From contig NZ_JAAUVI010000005.1 in the NCBI RefSeq assembly GCF_021352225.1, positions 1 to 64,000 of the forward strand: a stretch of DNA of 64,000 nt. Direction: 5' to 3'. A program made the translations under genes and the position numbers. The stretch comes from Methylobacterium sp. C25 (GTDB lineage Bacteria > Pseudomonadota > Alphaproteobacteria > Rhizobiales > Beijerinckiaceae). A model generated the notes under the pieces. That model saw only the letters and a list, made by a program, of their open reading frames with translations. It did no database searches and was not told the origin of the DNA. Below, one piece after another: positions 1 to 10,259 of the stretch. How positions within the stretch are numbered: position 1 is the stretch's first letter; each line of letters begins with the position of its first letter.

Positions 1-281
1 ACGAGCAGCGAAGTGTGGGGCCATTTGACGGATTGCTCATGGCCCTCCTTCAGGTAGCGCTTACCCGTCCGATAGCCTTCCTCGGCGTAGTCAGCGACAT
101 CGTCCGCACCCTTCCGAAGCCTGTCCTTGGCTTGGCCGTAGTCACGCTCGGCTCGGGCCGCCTTCTGGCTGACGAGCCCTTCGACCGCGTCCCGTGTCGA
201 GCCGGACAATTCGCGGACCTCGCTCTGGACCTTTCCGCCTAACTCCTTGACGGCTCCCGTCACTCTGTCCGTGTCGATCAT
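1..281 (-). CDS. CsbD-like stress protein, C-terminus cut by window edge
   Basis: The minus strand from the ATG at 281 encodes a charged helical protein beginning MIDTDRVTGAVKELGGKVQS, with the CsbD pattern of a glycine-rich start followed by alternating acidic and basic residues and Ala/Gly-Tyr repeats. It runs off the left edge after WPHTSLLV, where alphaproteobacterial relatives often end in a short membrane-like tail. CsbD-type proteins are general-stress proteins of unknown mechanism. No stop is seen inside the window, so it is partial. Confidence 0.7.
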   Translation of the reverse strand, partial: MIDTDRVTGAVKELGGKVQSEVRELSGSTRDAVEGLVSQKAARAERDYGQAKDRLRKGADDVADYAEEGYRTGKRYLKEGHEQSVKWPHTSLL

Positions 282-367
282 CTGTTTTTCCTCGATAGCC
301 AGATCTGGTCGGCGTAAGTCTTGGACGCGGTCCATGAGACGTGCCCCTTTACGCTCAACCCAATGCA

Positions 368-631
368 TCACGGCTTGTTGCGCGGTGCGTCGCCAGAGGC
401 GGCTACAGCGTCGTCGCTGGCCCGTTCACCTTCAGGCAACTGGCCACGCTTTTCCAGTTCGGCGCGCAGCTCGCGTTCGGCTACAAGCCAGAACTGCATG
501 TCGAGCCCCTCGGGCCGATGGTTGCGTTCCCAAAGCTCGTAGGCGCGCTCCCGGATTCGCTCGCGAGTAATCGCCTGCCGCGTAGTCGCTATTGCCCTGG
601 CCTCCCTCGATCTGATGCGCTCAACCAGCAA
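368..631 (-). CDS. DUF2934 domain protein
   Basis: This 87-aa protein contains the DUF2934 signature at about residues 26-58: IRERAYELWERNHRPEG followed by a conserved WLVAERELRAE. The family is common in alphaproteobacteria and has no established function. The C-terminal 25 residues are polar and probably disordered. The first codons (MLVERIRSREARA) may be upstream of the true start, but no better internal ATG is visible. It lies on the same strand as the CsbD-like gene, about 86 bp upstream. Confidence 0.7.
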   Translation of the reverse strand: MLVERIRSREARAIATTRQAITRERIRERAYELWERNHRPEGLDMQFWLVAERELRAELEKRGQLPEGERASDDAVAASGDAPRNKP

Positions 632-838
632 GGCTGGGGTCCCGTCGGACGGGGACTTCAGCGCTCCTTCTTGAAGAACTTGCTCAAGATTTCGAAGATC
701 TCCTTGCGGGCGTAGGCGGGCGCGAAGACGCCGTATTTGCCAACCATCGGCTTAGTCGCATGGCTACGTACGGAAACGAACGCTCATGGGCTCTCTCTAT
801 GATGAAAGGTCACAGGCGCGGGCCTGGCGAGCGAATGT

Positions 839-1282
839 TTATCCAGGACTGGCATCTAGCCCGTAGAAGGCCCGAAACATTCCATGAAAGCTTTGGGTGA
901 CGGCCGCGTAGCGCGCCAGCGACCAATCGAGGGCCCGCGTCATCGGAGGAAAGCGAGTATGAGCGTCGAGGGCTAAGCCAAGGAAGCGACCGGGTTCGTC
1001 AAGGAGGAGCTTCACGAACACGGCAAATCCCCAGAGAGCAAGGAAAAGGCTCAGGAAGGGCGCGATCTCCGAAATGAAGGTCGGATTGCGGACGGCAAGG
1101 CCCGAAGACCATCGCGCTCGGATCGGGTCATCCAGAGAAATAAAGCTGCGAAATAGGGCGTGAGGCTGCCGCCACGGCGCCGGCCATCGTCCGTCTTTCC
1201 CCAAACCGTTCCAGCCCTTCGGCAACGTCTGCTTTTTTCTGACCTGATCCCGAAAGCATCCATGGTGCTTTCGACCCAACAC
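839..1282 (-). CDS. hypothetical protein with one hydrophobic segment (doubtful)
   Basis: This is an open frame of 147 codons. The second half has a hydrophobic stretch (IAPFLSLFLALWGFAVFVKLLL) and reads like a membrane protein end, while the first 45 residues look random. I do not recognise it. It may be a remnant of a longer membrane protein or a chance frame; no clear ribosome-binding site decides the start. Confidence 0.25.
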   Translation of the reverse strand: MLGRKHHGCFRDQVRKKQTLPKGWNGLGKDGRWPAPWRQPHALFRSFISLDDPIRARWSSGLAVRNPTFISEIAPFLSLFLALWGFAVFVKLLLDEPGRFLGLALDAHTRFPPMTRALDWSLARYAAVTQSFHGMFRAFYGLDASPG

Positions 1283-1637
1283 AATCAGCTAGACACCCAA
1301 ATCGGTGCTCTAAAGCGGACATCCGCGGGCCACGCGGCGTGCATCTCATCGGACAGTCCCGCGCTTCAAGGCAGTCGTGGTCCATCGAGCTCGATACCCG
1401 CGAGGTAATCGTCGGAGCGATCCAGCCCCCCGCACCAGCACTCGATTCGTAACTACAAGATGCTGATCTGCAGGTCGAAGGTCTAGCTCCCATCAAACAG
1501 CGCCGAAGCGACCGCTTGCTCAGACTAAACATTCAAGATGGTAAGGGCCGCGCTTCCGGCGGCCCCTCGTTTCCTGTCCCAGAGCACCGGTCGGGCTAGA
1601 AGTCCCTCCCGCCACCACTAGTCATAGGCACAACTTC
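1283..1637. other. gene-free stretch downstream of groEL
   Basis: No convincing ORF on either strand. The only structure I see is the GC-rich hairpin at 1545-1565. Confidence 0.5.
1545..1565 (-). terminator. GC-rich hairpin downstream of groEL
   Basis: GGGCCGC (1545-1551) pairs with GCGGCCC (1559-1565) across a 7-nt loop. On the minus strand this lies about 75 bp after the groEL stop and is followed by TTACCATCTT, a weak T-tract. A terminator is likely but not certain. Confidence 0.45.
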
Positions 1638-3331
<1,694 letters not shown>

Positions 3332-3451
3332 TTAAGCTTCCAAGCTAAGCATGCGGATAAATTCCGCGGAATTCGTGGAGGCGGCAGAATTCACCGCCCC
3401 CGCATTCCCTGAGTCAACGACGCGCTTCTACTTCAATAGCAGCGGACGAAT

Positions 3452-4051
3452 TCAGCGGGCTTGCGAAACATTAGCAAAGGTCTTGCTCGCTTCATCGACA
3501 GCCCGAGAAGACGTCTCCGTAAGCATCTTGCTATCTTGAATCATGCCTTCAAAGCCTTCTCGCACCAGCGTGCTCTGAATTGTCATGACTTCTTGTACAG
3601 ACGTCGCGCGCGTTAGCTTGTTGAAGCCATCCATATTGCGCTGGAATTGCTTCTGACCAAGTTCGAACAGAATGCGCGAAGCATCCTGAATGGCTTGATT
3701 TAAAACGGTCCCGCATCGAGTAATCGCCTCGATGTTCTGCTTGGATTGAAAAGCGAGCCGATCACTGTCCTGTCCTGAGAAGCCGAGCTTTTTCGAAAAA
3801 CGTTCAGCTGCCTGACGGGCCTGTTGAGACGCTGTTTCGACGCTGTTCTGCATGAGATGCTGGGTCGTTTCCGCCGCCTTCTCGCGCAGATCTGCGAGCT
3901 TATCAGCACCTTCCCGTGCTACCTCGACAAACTGCTTCCCCTGCTCAGCGGCACGCTTCGCACCCGTATCGCTAGCCGCCTTCGAACCCCCTGCAGAAGG
4001 AGCGCCCGCATTACTCTGCCGTCCATGGTCGTTATTTTGATTGTTCGACAT
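3452..4051 (-). CDS. phasin family protein
   Basis: This 199-aa protein has a polar low-complexity N-terminus (residues 1-45, Asn/Ser/Ala/Gly rich) and then a long amphipathic helical region without Cys or Pro clusters, typical of the Phasin_2 family: EVAREGADKLADLREKAAE and LFELGQKQFQRNMDGFNKL. Phasins coat polyhydroxyalkanoate granules and some act as chaperone-like proteins. It sits upstream of the solitary groEL on the same strand with a 120-bp gap containing the phasin-like 32-aa ORF. Upstream sequence (4052-4320) is AT-rich, which suits a promoter. Confidence 0.8.
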   Translation of the reverse strand: MSNNQNNDHGRQSNAGAPSAGGSKAASDTGAKRAAEQGKQFVEVAREGADKLADLREKAAETTQHLMQNSVETASQQARQAAERFSKKLGFSGQDSDRLAFQSKQNIEAITRCGTVLNQAIQDASRILFELGQKQFQRNMDGFNKLTRATSVQEVMTIQSTLVREGFEGMIQDSKMLTETSSRAVDEASKTFANVSQAR

Positions 4052-4323
4052 ACAGATATCTCCAACGCGCTTCTCAAAAACAGAAAGATATCCGGATCAA
4101 TCTGAATTCGTTATGGAACAACTGGTAACGTTGTTGCAGCGCAACAGGGCGCGTTATTAGCCAAAATGGTAAGCCTTAAAATCAAAATATATCAAATAAT
4201 ATTTTGGAACAAAAAAAATACGAATTCAAAATCGCATAAATTGCTGAGCTAATAAGACTATTACTTGTTCACAGACATTTTATTCCTAGTAGATGAACCT
4301 CTGGTTGGACCCTGTCAAATCAG

Positions 4324-4557
4324 TCAATCCCAATCCTGACTGTCGAGAGAGCAGGACCCCTTCATATGATTCGCAATCGCCGTCATCAGAGCGTCGAGCG
4401 TATTGTAATGATGCGAGATCCCGTTCAGTCGGCCCGTTGATTCGATCAAGATCTCGAAATTGGACCCGTGTTTCACAGTGCCTAAGCTACGGCCCAATGG
4501 GTCTTTCAGCGTCCACGATCGCCCATCAGATCCAGTCGGCGTGAGAATGACGTCCAC
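4324..4557 (-). CDS. conserved small hypothetical protein
   Basis: This 77-aa protein starts at GTG 4557 behind GGGAGGG. It reads VILTPTGSDGRSWTLKDPLG and ends with a conserved-looking MKGSCSLDSQDWD. I recall similar short proteins in Methylobacteriaceae but know no function. Base composition matches neighbouring coding DNA rather than the AT-rich gap upstream. It is probably cytosolic: no signal or membrane segment. Confidence 0.55.
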   Translation of the reverse strand: MDVILTPTGSDGRSWTLKDPLGRSLGTVKHGSNFEILIESTGRLNGISHHYNTLDALMTAIANHMKGSCSLDSQDWD

Positions 4558-4680
4558 GGTTTAATAGCCCTCCCAAGGCGCCAAGCGCATCGCCGGCAAA
4601 CACCGTAGAGCACGGCTTTTACACCGATGAACACAGCATCCGCTTCCGCGATTTCGCCCAGAAATATCTAAGAGTAAGCA

Positions 4681-4926
4681 TCAAAGCTTCTCGCGTTGGG
4701 CGTAGGGCGGGATATCGACAAGCGTACCGATCAATCGGAGCAAGGCTTGTTGCTCTGGCTTTTCAGTCCCGTTGTTCAGGAAGGCGCCGAGTTCGACGTG
4801 GCTTCGCTGGCCTCCCGAAGGGCCGCCCGGCTGGTAGATAATGAATGCCCGGCCGTTGCTTGGTTCGCGGCCGAGGTACCACGTCTCGCCGCTAGCGGCT
4901 TGATAAAGCTCTCTTCGATCTGACAC
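4681..4926 (-). CDS. conserved small hypothetical protein (ELYxxxxGxxWxLxR type)
   Basis: This 81-aa protein begins at GTG 4926, placed 9 nt after GGAG; an upstream GTG at 4941 is possible. Its pattern RRELYQAASGETWYLGREP, GRAFIIYQPG and ELGAFL..LLRLIGTLV is that of a widespread small rhizobial/methylobacterial family of unknown function. It overlaps the following minus-strand ORF (4892-5170) by about 35 bp, which suggests co-transcription. Confidence 0.6.
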   Translation of the reverse strand: MSDRRELYQAASGETWYLGREPSNGRAFIIYQPGGPSGGQRSHVELGAFLNNGTEKPEQQALLRLIGTLVDIPPYAQREKL

Positions 4927-5170
4927 GTTGCTTCGCTCCACCAGTAGTCGAACTCCTACGTTTTCGGAGCGGAGTAACTTCTGGAATGATGTCCGTCAGT
5001 TGCGCATCTCGGGCAAGCCGGGCTGCTTTCAAGCGAACGATGTTTTCGTCGCGAGCGGTCGATTTTGCATGCACTTCGGCCCAAGCCCTTGTCGCACATT
5101 CGGCGCGGTCGGCCGCCTTCGCCAGCTTCGTAGCAGCTCGAGCTTGCTGACTAGTTTGATCCGTAATCAT
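4892..5170 (-). CDS. small helical hypothetical protein
   Basis: This 92-aa product has an Ala/Arg/Lys-rich helical core (ATKLAKAADRAECATRAWAE, then IVRLKAARLARDA) and a basic tail. It could be a short coiled-coil or nucleic-acid-binding protein; I do not recognise the family with certainty. The last 20 codons overlap the start of the 4681-4926 gene in another frame and may not be conserved. Confidence 0.4.
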   Translation of the reverse strand: MITDQTSQQARAATKLAKAADRAECATRAWAEVHAKSTARDENIVRLKAARLARDAQLTDIIPEVTPLRKRRSSTTGGAKQRVRSKRALSSR

Positions 5171-5343
5171 TCAGCATTCCAAGTATTTTTCGATTACATT
5201 AAAAAATGAAACGCGCCAGAGAAGCAAATAGCTTTTCAGGCATAAAGAGTAGCAAGGTGTATCGAAGCACCAACGAATGCTGGCACTCCGCATGAAAATA
5301 TAGCCGACATCAGAATGTGACGTCCCTTGCGTTGGGCGCGTGG

Positions 5344-5559
5344 CTATCGGGCGTATCCCATGCGTGTCAGTGCTACCGCTCTCGCATCGCCAACCATCTG
5401 AGCCATCTCCAAGGTTGCGAAGGAGCACATGGCGTGCTCCGAATGCCCTCCATCCTCAGCAACTACGACCCATCTGAAACGCCCGGCGTTGACGGTGCAG
5501 GGCCGAGCATATGCCTTGAAAGTTCGAGTGCGCGGCCTGTTCATAAAGTATGGTGTCAT
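5344..5559 (-). CDS. small hypothetical protein
   Basis: This 71-aa product reads FKAYARPCTVNAGRFRWVVV and AEDGGHSEHAMCSFATLEMA, like a compact beta-strand-rich domain found in short methylobacterial proteins. A likely start is the first or the sixth codon (Met-Asn-Arg). No strong ribosome-binding site. It lies in an AT-richer, gene-poor area. Confidence 0.35.
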   Translation of the reverse strand: MTPYFMNRPRTRTFKAYARPCTVNAGRFRWVVVAEDGGHSEHAMCSFATLEMAQMVGDARAVALTRMGYAR

Positions 5560-5599
5560 AGCGTCAACAATAAATACATCTAAGTGTTAATAGTAAAAT

Positions 5600-5836
5600 C
5601 TAAACATTTTGATGATCGAATCTCAACTTATGCATTATTATATTAGATTTGTCAACGGGCATTTTGTAATCTTCAAACAATTTTGCTAGTGCAATAGTTT
5701 TATCGTGAGAATTCAGATTCACATCTAGCAAAGATACGACAAGCGAGTCGGCTGCTGCCATCATACGAAGCTGGTGTTTGATGATAGACGTTGGTGGCAG
5801 AGATATTTTTTTACCGAATCGGATGGTGGTATTCAT
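5600..5836 (-). CDS. small hypothetical protein, AT-rich
   Basis: From the ATG at 5836 this encodes 78 aa, MNTTIRFGKKISLPPTSIIK then a helical segment LRMMAAADSLVVSLLDVNLN. The frame stays open upstream to 5914, but those codons look non-coding. GC content is well below the window average, which suggests acquired DNA. I do not recognise the family. Confidence 0.35.
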   Translation of the reverse strand: MNTTIRFGKKISLPPTSIIKHQLRMMAAADSLVVSLLDVNLNSHDKTIALAKLFEDYKMPVDKSNIIMHKLRFDHQNV

Positions 5837-6308
5837 GCGATGGTTCCGCCGCTCAGTATTTTCACAGTTTTTTGGACTGACAAATCGGCCATGGCGCCAA
5901 AATTGTCTATGCATGTTAACGGATCATCGTCATTAAGGTTGCAGAGCTCAACCAAAGGCAGCTCATCGGGCGTGTTCAAACTCGCGAATTAGACGACAGC
6001 CGCCTTTCTCTGAGGCATCCGATGAGCTTTTCAGCTAGGCTGACGATTGGCTTCGGCTCATTTCGGGCGGATTGTCGTCGCCCATGACGGGACACCTTCC
6101 GAACGTCTTTCCGCCGCCTATCAGCGATTTAGCCCGCGTTCAGATGCGGCCAGGTCCGCCGGCGTCATCCGCCGCGATGCATGCACTCGTGCAAATAGCG
6201 ACGCCAAAGCTGTCGGTATACTTCCATGTGTACGGCAAAACTTTTGCCGCCGCAGCTCATTATGGATGCCTCGGTAAAGTTCTTTCACCGCAACTCCGTA
6301 TCGCCTGG
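5837..6308. other. stretch without a confident gene
   Basis: Two short minus-strand frames lie just after the phosphatase gene: a GTG-started 55-codon frame ending near 6125 (VKELYRGIHNELRRQKF) and an overlapping 31-aa frame at 6165-6260. Neither has a family I know. Otherwise nothing recognisable. Confidence 0.4.
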
Positions 6309-6974
6309 TCACCGTCCCTCCAATTTGAGGGGTTGGAGCTCCAGCACTTCGATGACTTCGACAGGGCCGCCGGCCTTCGCGTCGTCGAACACGCCGATCA
6401 CCAGACGCCCAGTGCCTACCGCGTAGGTGTCGAAATTTGAGCGTCCAGGCAGCAGAATGGGACCATCTCGGAACGGCGTATGGCCGTGAACCACGTGCTT
6501 GGCGCCGAGGCTGTAGTCGAAGTCCCGCGGGCAACGGTACCAGCACAGGATCTGCTCGCGCTGCTCTGGCATGCTCACGCTCGGGTCGAGGCCAGCGTGG
6601 ACGAAAACCCTGTGCTCGTCCTCATGATAGAGTGGAAGCCGGTCAGCCCAGCGCAAATGGGTCAGTGAGACCCCTGCGCCGTATGAACGCACGGTGGCGG
6701 CCCCCCCGTTGCTCAGCCACCAATCAGGATCGAGCGGGGTCGAGCAGGACTTTACCATCATGTCTTCGTGGTTGCCTTTGAGGCAGATCCACGATTGACC
6801 CTCGGGAGCGCCAAATATCAGCGCTTCAATGATCTGCCGGCTCTCCGGGCCTCGATCGACGTAGTCGCCCGTGAACACGACCTTGCCGCCACCGCGCTTG
6901 CCAATTGCGCTGATCGCCTTTTCGAACAGGTCGAAGCGGCCATGCAGATCGGGAACGGCATAGGTGAAAGTCAA
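6309..6974 (-). CDS. PPP-family serine/threonine phosphatase / metallophosphoesterase
   Basis: This 221-aa protein carries the full set of PPP metal-binding motifs in order: PDLHGR (about residue 8, the GDxHG position, with Pro in place of Gly), GDYVDRG (about 36), GNHED (about 68) and HGHTP (about 162). It resembles the bacterial PrpA/PphA or lambda-phosphatase group, cytosolic enzymes that hydrolyse phosphoproteins or small phosphoesters with two metal ions. The start is a TTG at 6974 preceded by CGAGG. It stands alone, so the substrate cannot be inferred. Confidence 0.85.
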   Translation of the reverse strand: MTFTYAVPDLHGRFDLFEKAISAIGKRGGGKVVFTGDYVDRGPESRQIIEALIFGAPEGQSWICLKGNHEDMMVKSCSTPLDPDWWLSNGGAATVRSYGAGVSLTHLRWADRLPLYHEDEHRVFVHAGLDPSVSMPEQREQILCWYRCPRDFDYSLGAKHVVHGHTPFRDGPILLPGRSNFDTYAVGTGRLVIGVFDDAKAGGPVEVIEVLELQPLKLEGR

Positions 6975-7107
6975 ATCAGCCTCGCGATAAATGATGGCTT
7001 CTAATTAAGATAAATGCTGCCATCTAAATCATATGAAAGTTGGTTGATGCCACCATCTTTCAAAGATGGAATTGGCGGCCGCACTTGCCTCAGGCAGAAA
7101 GTTCCGC

Positions 7108-7284
7108 ATGGGACGCAGGCAGATCAAAGATCCGAAAGAGACAACGACCTCTCGGTTCGCGAAAGGAACGCTCGATCGCGCCCGTGCCGTGCTAGAGCCG
7201 AAAGAGTCGATAGCGGGTTTTGTCCGAACAGCCGTTGAAGCTCTGCTCACTTGCCGCGATCGTGACCGAAAGCTGAAGCCCTAA
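7108..7284 (+). CDS. small ribbon-helix-helix-like protein
   Basis: This 58-aa basic protein contains SRFAKGTLDRARAVLEPKES then IAGFVRTAVEALL, a strand followed by two helices as in ribbon-helix-helix DNA-binding or YlcI/YnfO-type proteins. Such proteins are often antitoxin-like repressors, but no toxin gene is adjacent. An upstream ATG at 7066 is in frame; 7108 is chosen because homologous domains start close to the basic segment. Start-site evidence is weak. Confidence 0.5.
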   Translation: MGRRQIKDPKETTTSRFAKGTLDRARAVLEPKESIAGFVRTAVEALLTCRDRDRKLKP

Positions 7285-7340
7285 CTGATGATACCCCGTG
7301 ACAATCCCAATCCCTCGGATTGTACCAAAGGGCCGGTTCG

Positions 7341-7730
7341 TTAAGTCGGGTCGCGGCTCCATTTGGCCGGTGTCGGCTGGCCGTTCTCGATGAAGCCGCG
7401 CATGTAGACCGACATCTCACCGAACCTCGGATCGGCCCGCACCTCCGCTCGGAAGGCCTCCTCCTGGCTCCACGCCGCGACCAGAGCGTCACGCGCTCCC
7501 CGTTGCGTGTCTTCCGAGCCCGACGTCGGGAAGCCCTGCTTGTTGAAGCCGACCGGGCGGGCCTGCGATGTCAGGCTCCACTTCCACGCGTCGGTGCTCG
7601 ACCCAATGGGCCGAAAGAGCATGATCCGTCCGATGGTCTCGGATTCTGGGTCAACGGATGGATCGCGAGTGCGGACTAGGATGAAGTTGGGGCCGCCTTC
7701 GCCCCAGGTCGGTTGCCAGGTGAGACCCAT
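7341..7730 (-). CDS. hypothetical protein, 129 aa
   Basis: The product starts MGLTWQPTWGEGGPNFILVR and has FRPIGSSTDAWKWSL and a C-terminal segment ending with WSRDPT. No family is recognised and no signal peptide or membrane segment is seen. Codon use is normal for the window. Its start overlaps the end of a frameshifted upstream ORF (7676-7938), so the two probably formed an operon. Confidence 0.5.
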   Translation of the reverse strand: MGLTWQPTWGEGGPNFILVRTRDPSVDPESETIGRIMLFRPIGSSTDAWKWSLTSQARPVGFNKQGFPTSGSEDTQRGARDALVAAWSQEEAFRAEVRADPRFGEMSVYMRGFIENGQPTPAKWSRDPT

Positions 7731-7938
7731 TGCAGTTTGTCCACCTCAGGCGGCGTGAATTGTACCGCGAGCGCAATGATATCACCCTTGTTGACCCGCT
7801 GCCCGTCGATCTCATGCCGCGGCGGATGTCTGGTAATTACCACTTCGAATCCGTTCGCCTCGAGAAAGGCGAGCGCGTCTGCCAGCAGCCTGTACCACGC
7901 TCAACAAGCCCCGGCTCTGAGGTTGCGTCGGATCGCAT
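7676..7938 (-). pseudogene. frameshifted small conserved gene
   Basis: From the ATG at 7938 the frame reads MRSDATSEPGLVER and then loses sense. One frame over, sequence continues as WYRLLADALAFLEANGFEVV and ITRHPPRHEIDGQRVNKGD to a TAG at 7676-7678. A single-base loss near 7896-7903 joins the two into one plausible protein of about 86 aa. Family unknown. A sequencing error at this point is the main alternative. Confidence 0.5.
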
Positions 7939-8284
7939 TTCAAAAAAAATTAACTATTGCGACGCCAGGATTAAGACGTTCTGACGACTCGCTCCGCGGC
8001 AATATGGACCGCAAGTTTCTGTAAAACCTTACGAATGTGGTCTCGTACCGCGTTTTGCCCTGCATTCGCAGGCACGGGAAGAGGCGTAATTTTGCCGACA
8101 CTTAAATGGAACACGGACTTACTCCCCCAGAGGCCTATGGTTGTAAGCCTCAATTTGTCAGAAAATCAAGCGAACATTGACTACGTAAGCTGTGGAAACT
8201 TGGATTGACTCTCGAAGGCACTTAACGATCCCGCGTAGATATTTTCGTTCATTGAATTCGAATTTCGTGCAACGTGAAGGTAAA
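7939..8284. other. stretch without a confident gene
   Basis: A 60-codon minus-strand frame at 7971-8153 (ending KVLQKLAVHIAAERVVRTS) looks partly protein-like but has no family I can name. Otherwise nothing clear; the end serves as leader for the gene at 8285. Confidence 0.35.
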
Positions 8285-8512
8285 ATGCAGGAGAACATCG
8301 TGACATCGCGATATTACTTTGACGTAGAGAAGAACGGCGAGATCGTTCGCGATGAGTGTGGCGTCGAAGCTGGAAATGTTTCTGAAATAATAGAACAGGC
8401 GAAGCTTGGGCTTGAGGAGTTAAGAGAAACGCTGAAATTAGGCGGATCCGAAGGTTGGACGCTTGTCGTTCGAGACGACAGGAATACAAAACTTCTTCGG
8501 CTCTCAATGTAG
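8285..8512 (+). CDS. DUF6894 family protein
   Basis: This 75-aa protein opens with the family hallmark RYYFDVEKNGEIVRDECGVE: a Tyr-Phe-Phe-Asp-type strand, then an Asp-Glu-Gly turn. A helix (VSEIIEQAKLGLEELRE) and a strand ending (WTLVVRDDRNTKLLRLS) follow. The start at 8285 follows GAAGGTAAA; the frame is open further upstream but without family sequence. DUF6894 proteins are abundant in Methylobacterium and function is unknown. This copy is AT-richer than the other four nearby. Confidence 0.7.
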   Translation: MQENIVTSRYYFDVEKNGEIVRDECGVEAGNVSEIIEQAKLGLEELRETLKLGGSEGWTLVVRDDRNTKLLRLSM

Positions 8513-8570
8513 CGTAACCAAATTGCCAGAATGGCGGTCGAGTTTGCTTCAACCGCGTTGGCCGCTGGAT

Positions 8571-8936
8571 CTACTCGATAACTCCGCTGCCCACCCTAAG
8601 TCGCGAAATAGGGTCATGGCGGCAAGGTCGGAAGTGCGGCCACCGCTCTTGCTCGTGCGAAGCTCGACAAGTCATCGCGGATCCCGGCATAAGCGGACTT
8701 GGCGGCGCAGAGACGTTCATCGTTGCAATCGCGGTAAGCACGATTTCCCCCTCCTCACGCTGGACCATCACGGTGGTTGTGGTGGCCGGGCGTTGGGCCG
8801 CCTTTTGTTGAGCGCGCGCCTGGGCGATCAAACTTACGGCATGGGTTGTGATTTCGCCTGATGTCCGACACTCGCGTCCAATATCGTCCCACTCAGCAGG
8901 ACCGTCATCGTGAACGTCGAAGAAGTAGCGAGGCAC
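8571..8936 (-). CDS. DUF6894 family protein with long C-terminal extension
   Basis: The first 75 residues fit DUF6894 (MPRYFFDVHDDGPAEWDDIG, then helix, then TVMVQREEGEIVLTAIATMN). The remaining 45 residues, rich in Pro, Arg, Cys and His, look like read-through into non-family sequence, so the original stop may have been lost. It is divergent from the Crp-family gene cluster and about 60 bp from the 8285-8512 paralogue in convergent orientation. Confidence 0.65.
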   Translation of the reverse strand: MPRYFFDVHDDGPAEWDDIGRECRTSGEITTHAVSLIAQARAQQKAAQRPATTTTVMVQREEGEIVLTAIATMNVSAPPSPLMPGSAMTCRASHEQERWPHFRPCRHDPISRLRVGSGVIE

Positions 8937-9030
8937 TCCGACACCAGCGAGATGGCATAGCTCGAAACGAGCAGTGTTATCGCTGACCGCGCCTATGTGA
9001 GAGAGTTACTCCAGGTCGAAGTCATTGTTC

Positions 9031-9276
9031 CTACGCCCGGGACTGGATCGCTCGGGAAGAAGGCTCGAAACGCTCAATGAAGCGCAGGCCGTCCCAAAGC
9101 TCTGCGGCCAACTCACTTGCCAAGCGCTCGGCCACAACCTTGGCGGCCTCGTCATTGGGCACAGGGATTGGTGTCGACGTCTAAACATTCCCTTCGGGAT
9201 CTAGCAGCATCACACGATAGCTCAGCGGCTTGGACTCGTCCCCACCCGGTATGCCGCCCTGTGGGATATCGGACAT
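9031..9276 (-). pseudogene. conserved small ORF interrupted by one in-frame amber codon
   Basis: ATG at 9276 follows a strong AAGGAG site at 6 nt. It encodes MSDIPQGGIPGGDESKPLSY and a strand RVMLLDPEGNV, then TAG at 9181-9183. In the same frame the sequence continues TSTPIPVPNDEAAKVVAERL, ASELAAELWDGLRFIERFEP to TAG at 9031-9033. The two halves read as one 81-residue domain of a DUF6894-like layout (strand, turn, helix). No frameshift is needed: only the amber codon breaks it. It is probably a recent nonsense mutation; translational read-through or amber suppression is possible but unproven. Confidence 0.6.
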
Positions 9277-9397
9277 GAGTTACTCCTTCGGCATCGGCGC
9301 GCGCGTCTGTTTCCAGCGTCCTAGAGCGATCAGCCGATATGCGCTGCCGCTCAGCTGCTCCACATGTATTCGCCACCGGGTACTATCAGCCTAAAAT

Positions 9398-10159
9398 TCA
9401 GGCGCGCTTCAGCAGCCGCTCGTACTCCGCCTCAGCCAGACCATACGTGTCACCGACCAGAGCACCAAGTTTGTCTCGGTCCCTGACCACGATATGGCCT
9501 CGCCTGGCCTTAATCATGCCAGCCTCTTCCAAGGTTTGCGTGGCCATTGTCACGCTCGGCCGGCGGACACCTAGCATCAACGACAAAAACACATGCGTGA
9601 GAGGTAGATCGTCCGTCTGCAAGCGGTCTTGTGACATTAGGATCCAGCGAGCCAGCCTGCCCTCGATGTCCAAATCGGCATTCGCATAAACAGTCTGCCC
9701 AACCTGGACGATAAGGCTTTGCACGAACCGGCCTAGGACGCCGCGTAGACTCGGACTTCTGTGCATGGCGATCTGCAGGTCGGCTGCCGCAATACGCAAC
9801 CCATGTCCCTCGCCTTGGACGAGCCCCATGTGCGGGGATTGATCGGCGCCCAGCACCAGCGGCACGCCCACAAACCCCTCATACCCAACGATGCCGACCT
9901 CGATCCGGCCGGTCTCCCTTCGGTCGGTGGCGGCCACCAGAGAAATGAGCCCGTCTTCGATGAAATACGCATGTCCGATCGGCTCGTTTGCCGCGATCAA
10001 GACTTGGTTCAACGCAAGCGGCACCTGCTCGAGGGCCGGTACGAGCAGAGCGAGGTCATCAGGATCGAGGATACTAAGGAGGCGGTTTCGCGGAGCGGAG
10101 TGGGGCAGGCCTTCTGACTCCTTGATACCGACGCCACGCTGCAGCCGAGTGTCCTCCAT
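9398..10159 (-). CDS. Crp/Fnr-family transcriptional regulator
   Basis: The protein has an N-terminal cyclic-nucleotide-binding-like barrel (about residues 25-135: LLSILDPDDLALLVPALEQV, GRIEVGIVGYEGFVGVPLVL) and a C-terminal winged helix-turn-helix (LSLMLGVRRPSVTMATQTLE, about residues 185-225). No Cys cluster of the Fnr type is present. The start chosen at 10159 follows GGAGAAGAGG; starts at 10171 and 10204 are in frame. Such short Crp-like proteins in this group are often stress or nitrogen regulators; the ligand cannot be told. Confidence 0.85.
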   Translation of the reverse strand: MEDTRLQRGVGIKESEGLPHSAPRNRLLSILDPDDLALLVPALEQVPLALNQVLIAANEPIGHAYFIEDGLISLVAATDRRETGRIEVGIVGYEGFVGVPLVLGADQSPHMGLVQGEGHGLRIAAADLQIAMHRSPSLRGVLGRFVQSLIVQVGQTVYANADLDIEGRLARWILMSQDRLQTDDLPLTHVFLSLMLGVRRPSVTMATQTLEEAGMIKARRGHIVVRDRDKLGALVGDTYGLAEAEYERLLKRA

Positions 10160-10259
10160 CCTCTTCTCCATGTCTTCGTCAGCGATAGCGCAGATCAAGC
10201 GCACGAAACTTTGCCTAAGATGGATCGCTTACCCAGAAAGGCTAACTAGGGAGCTGCGC

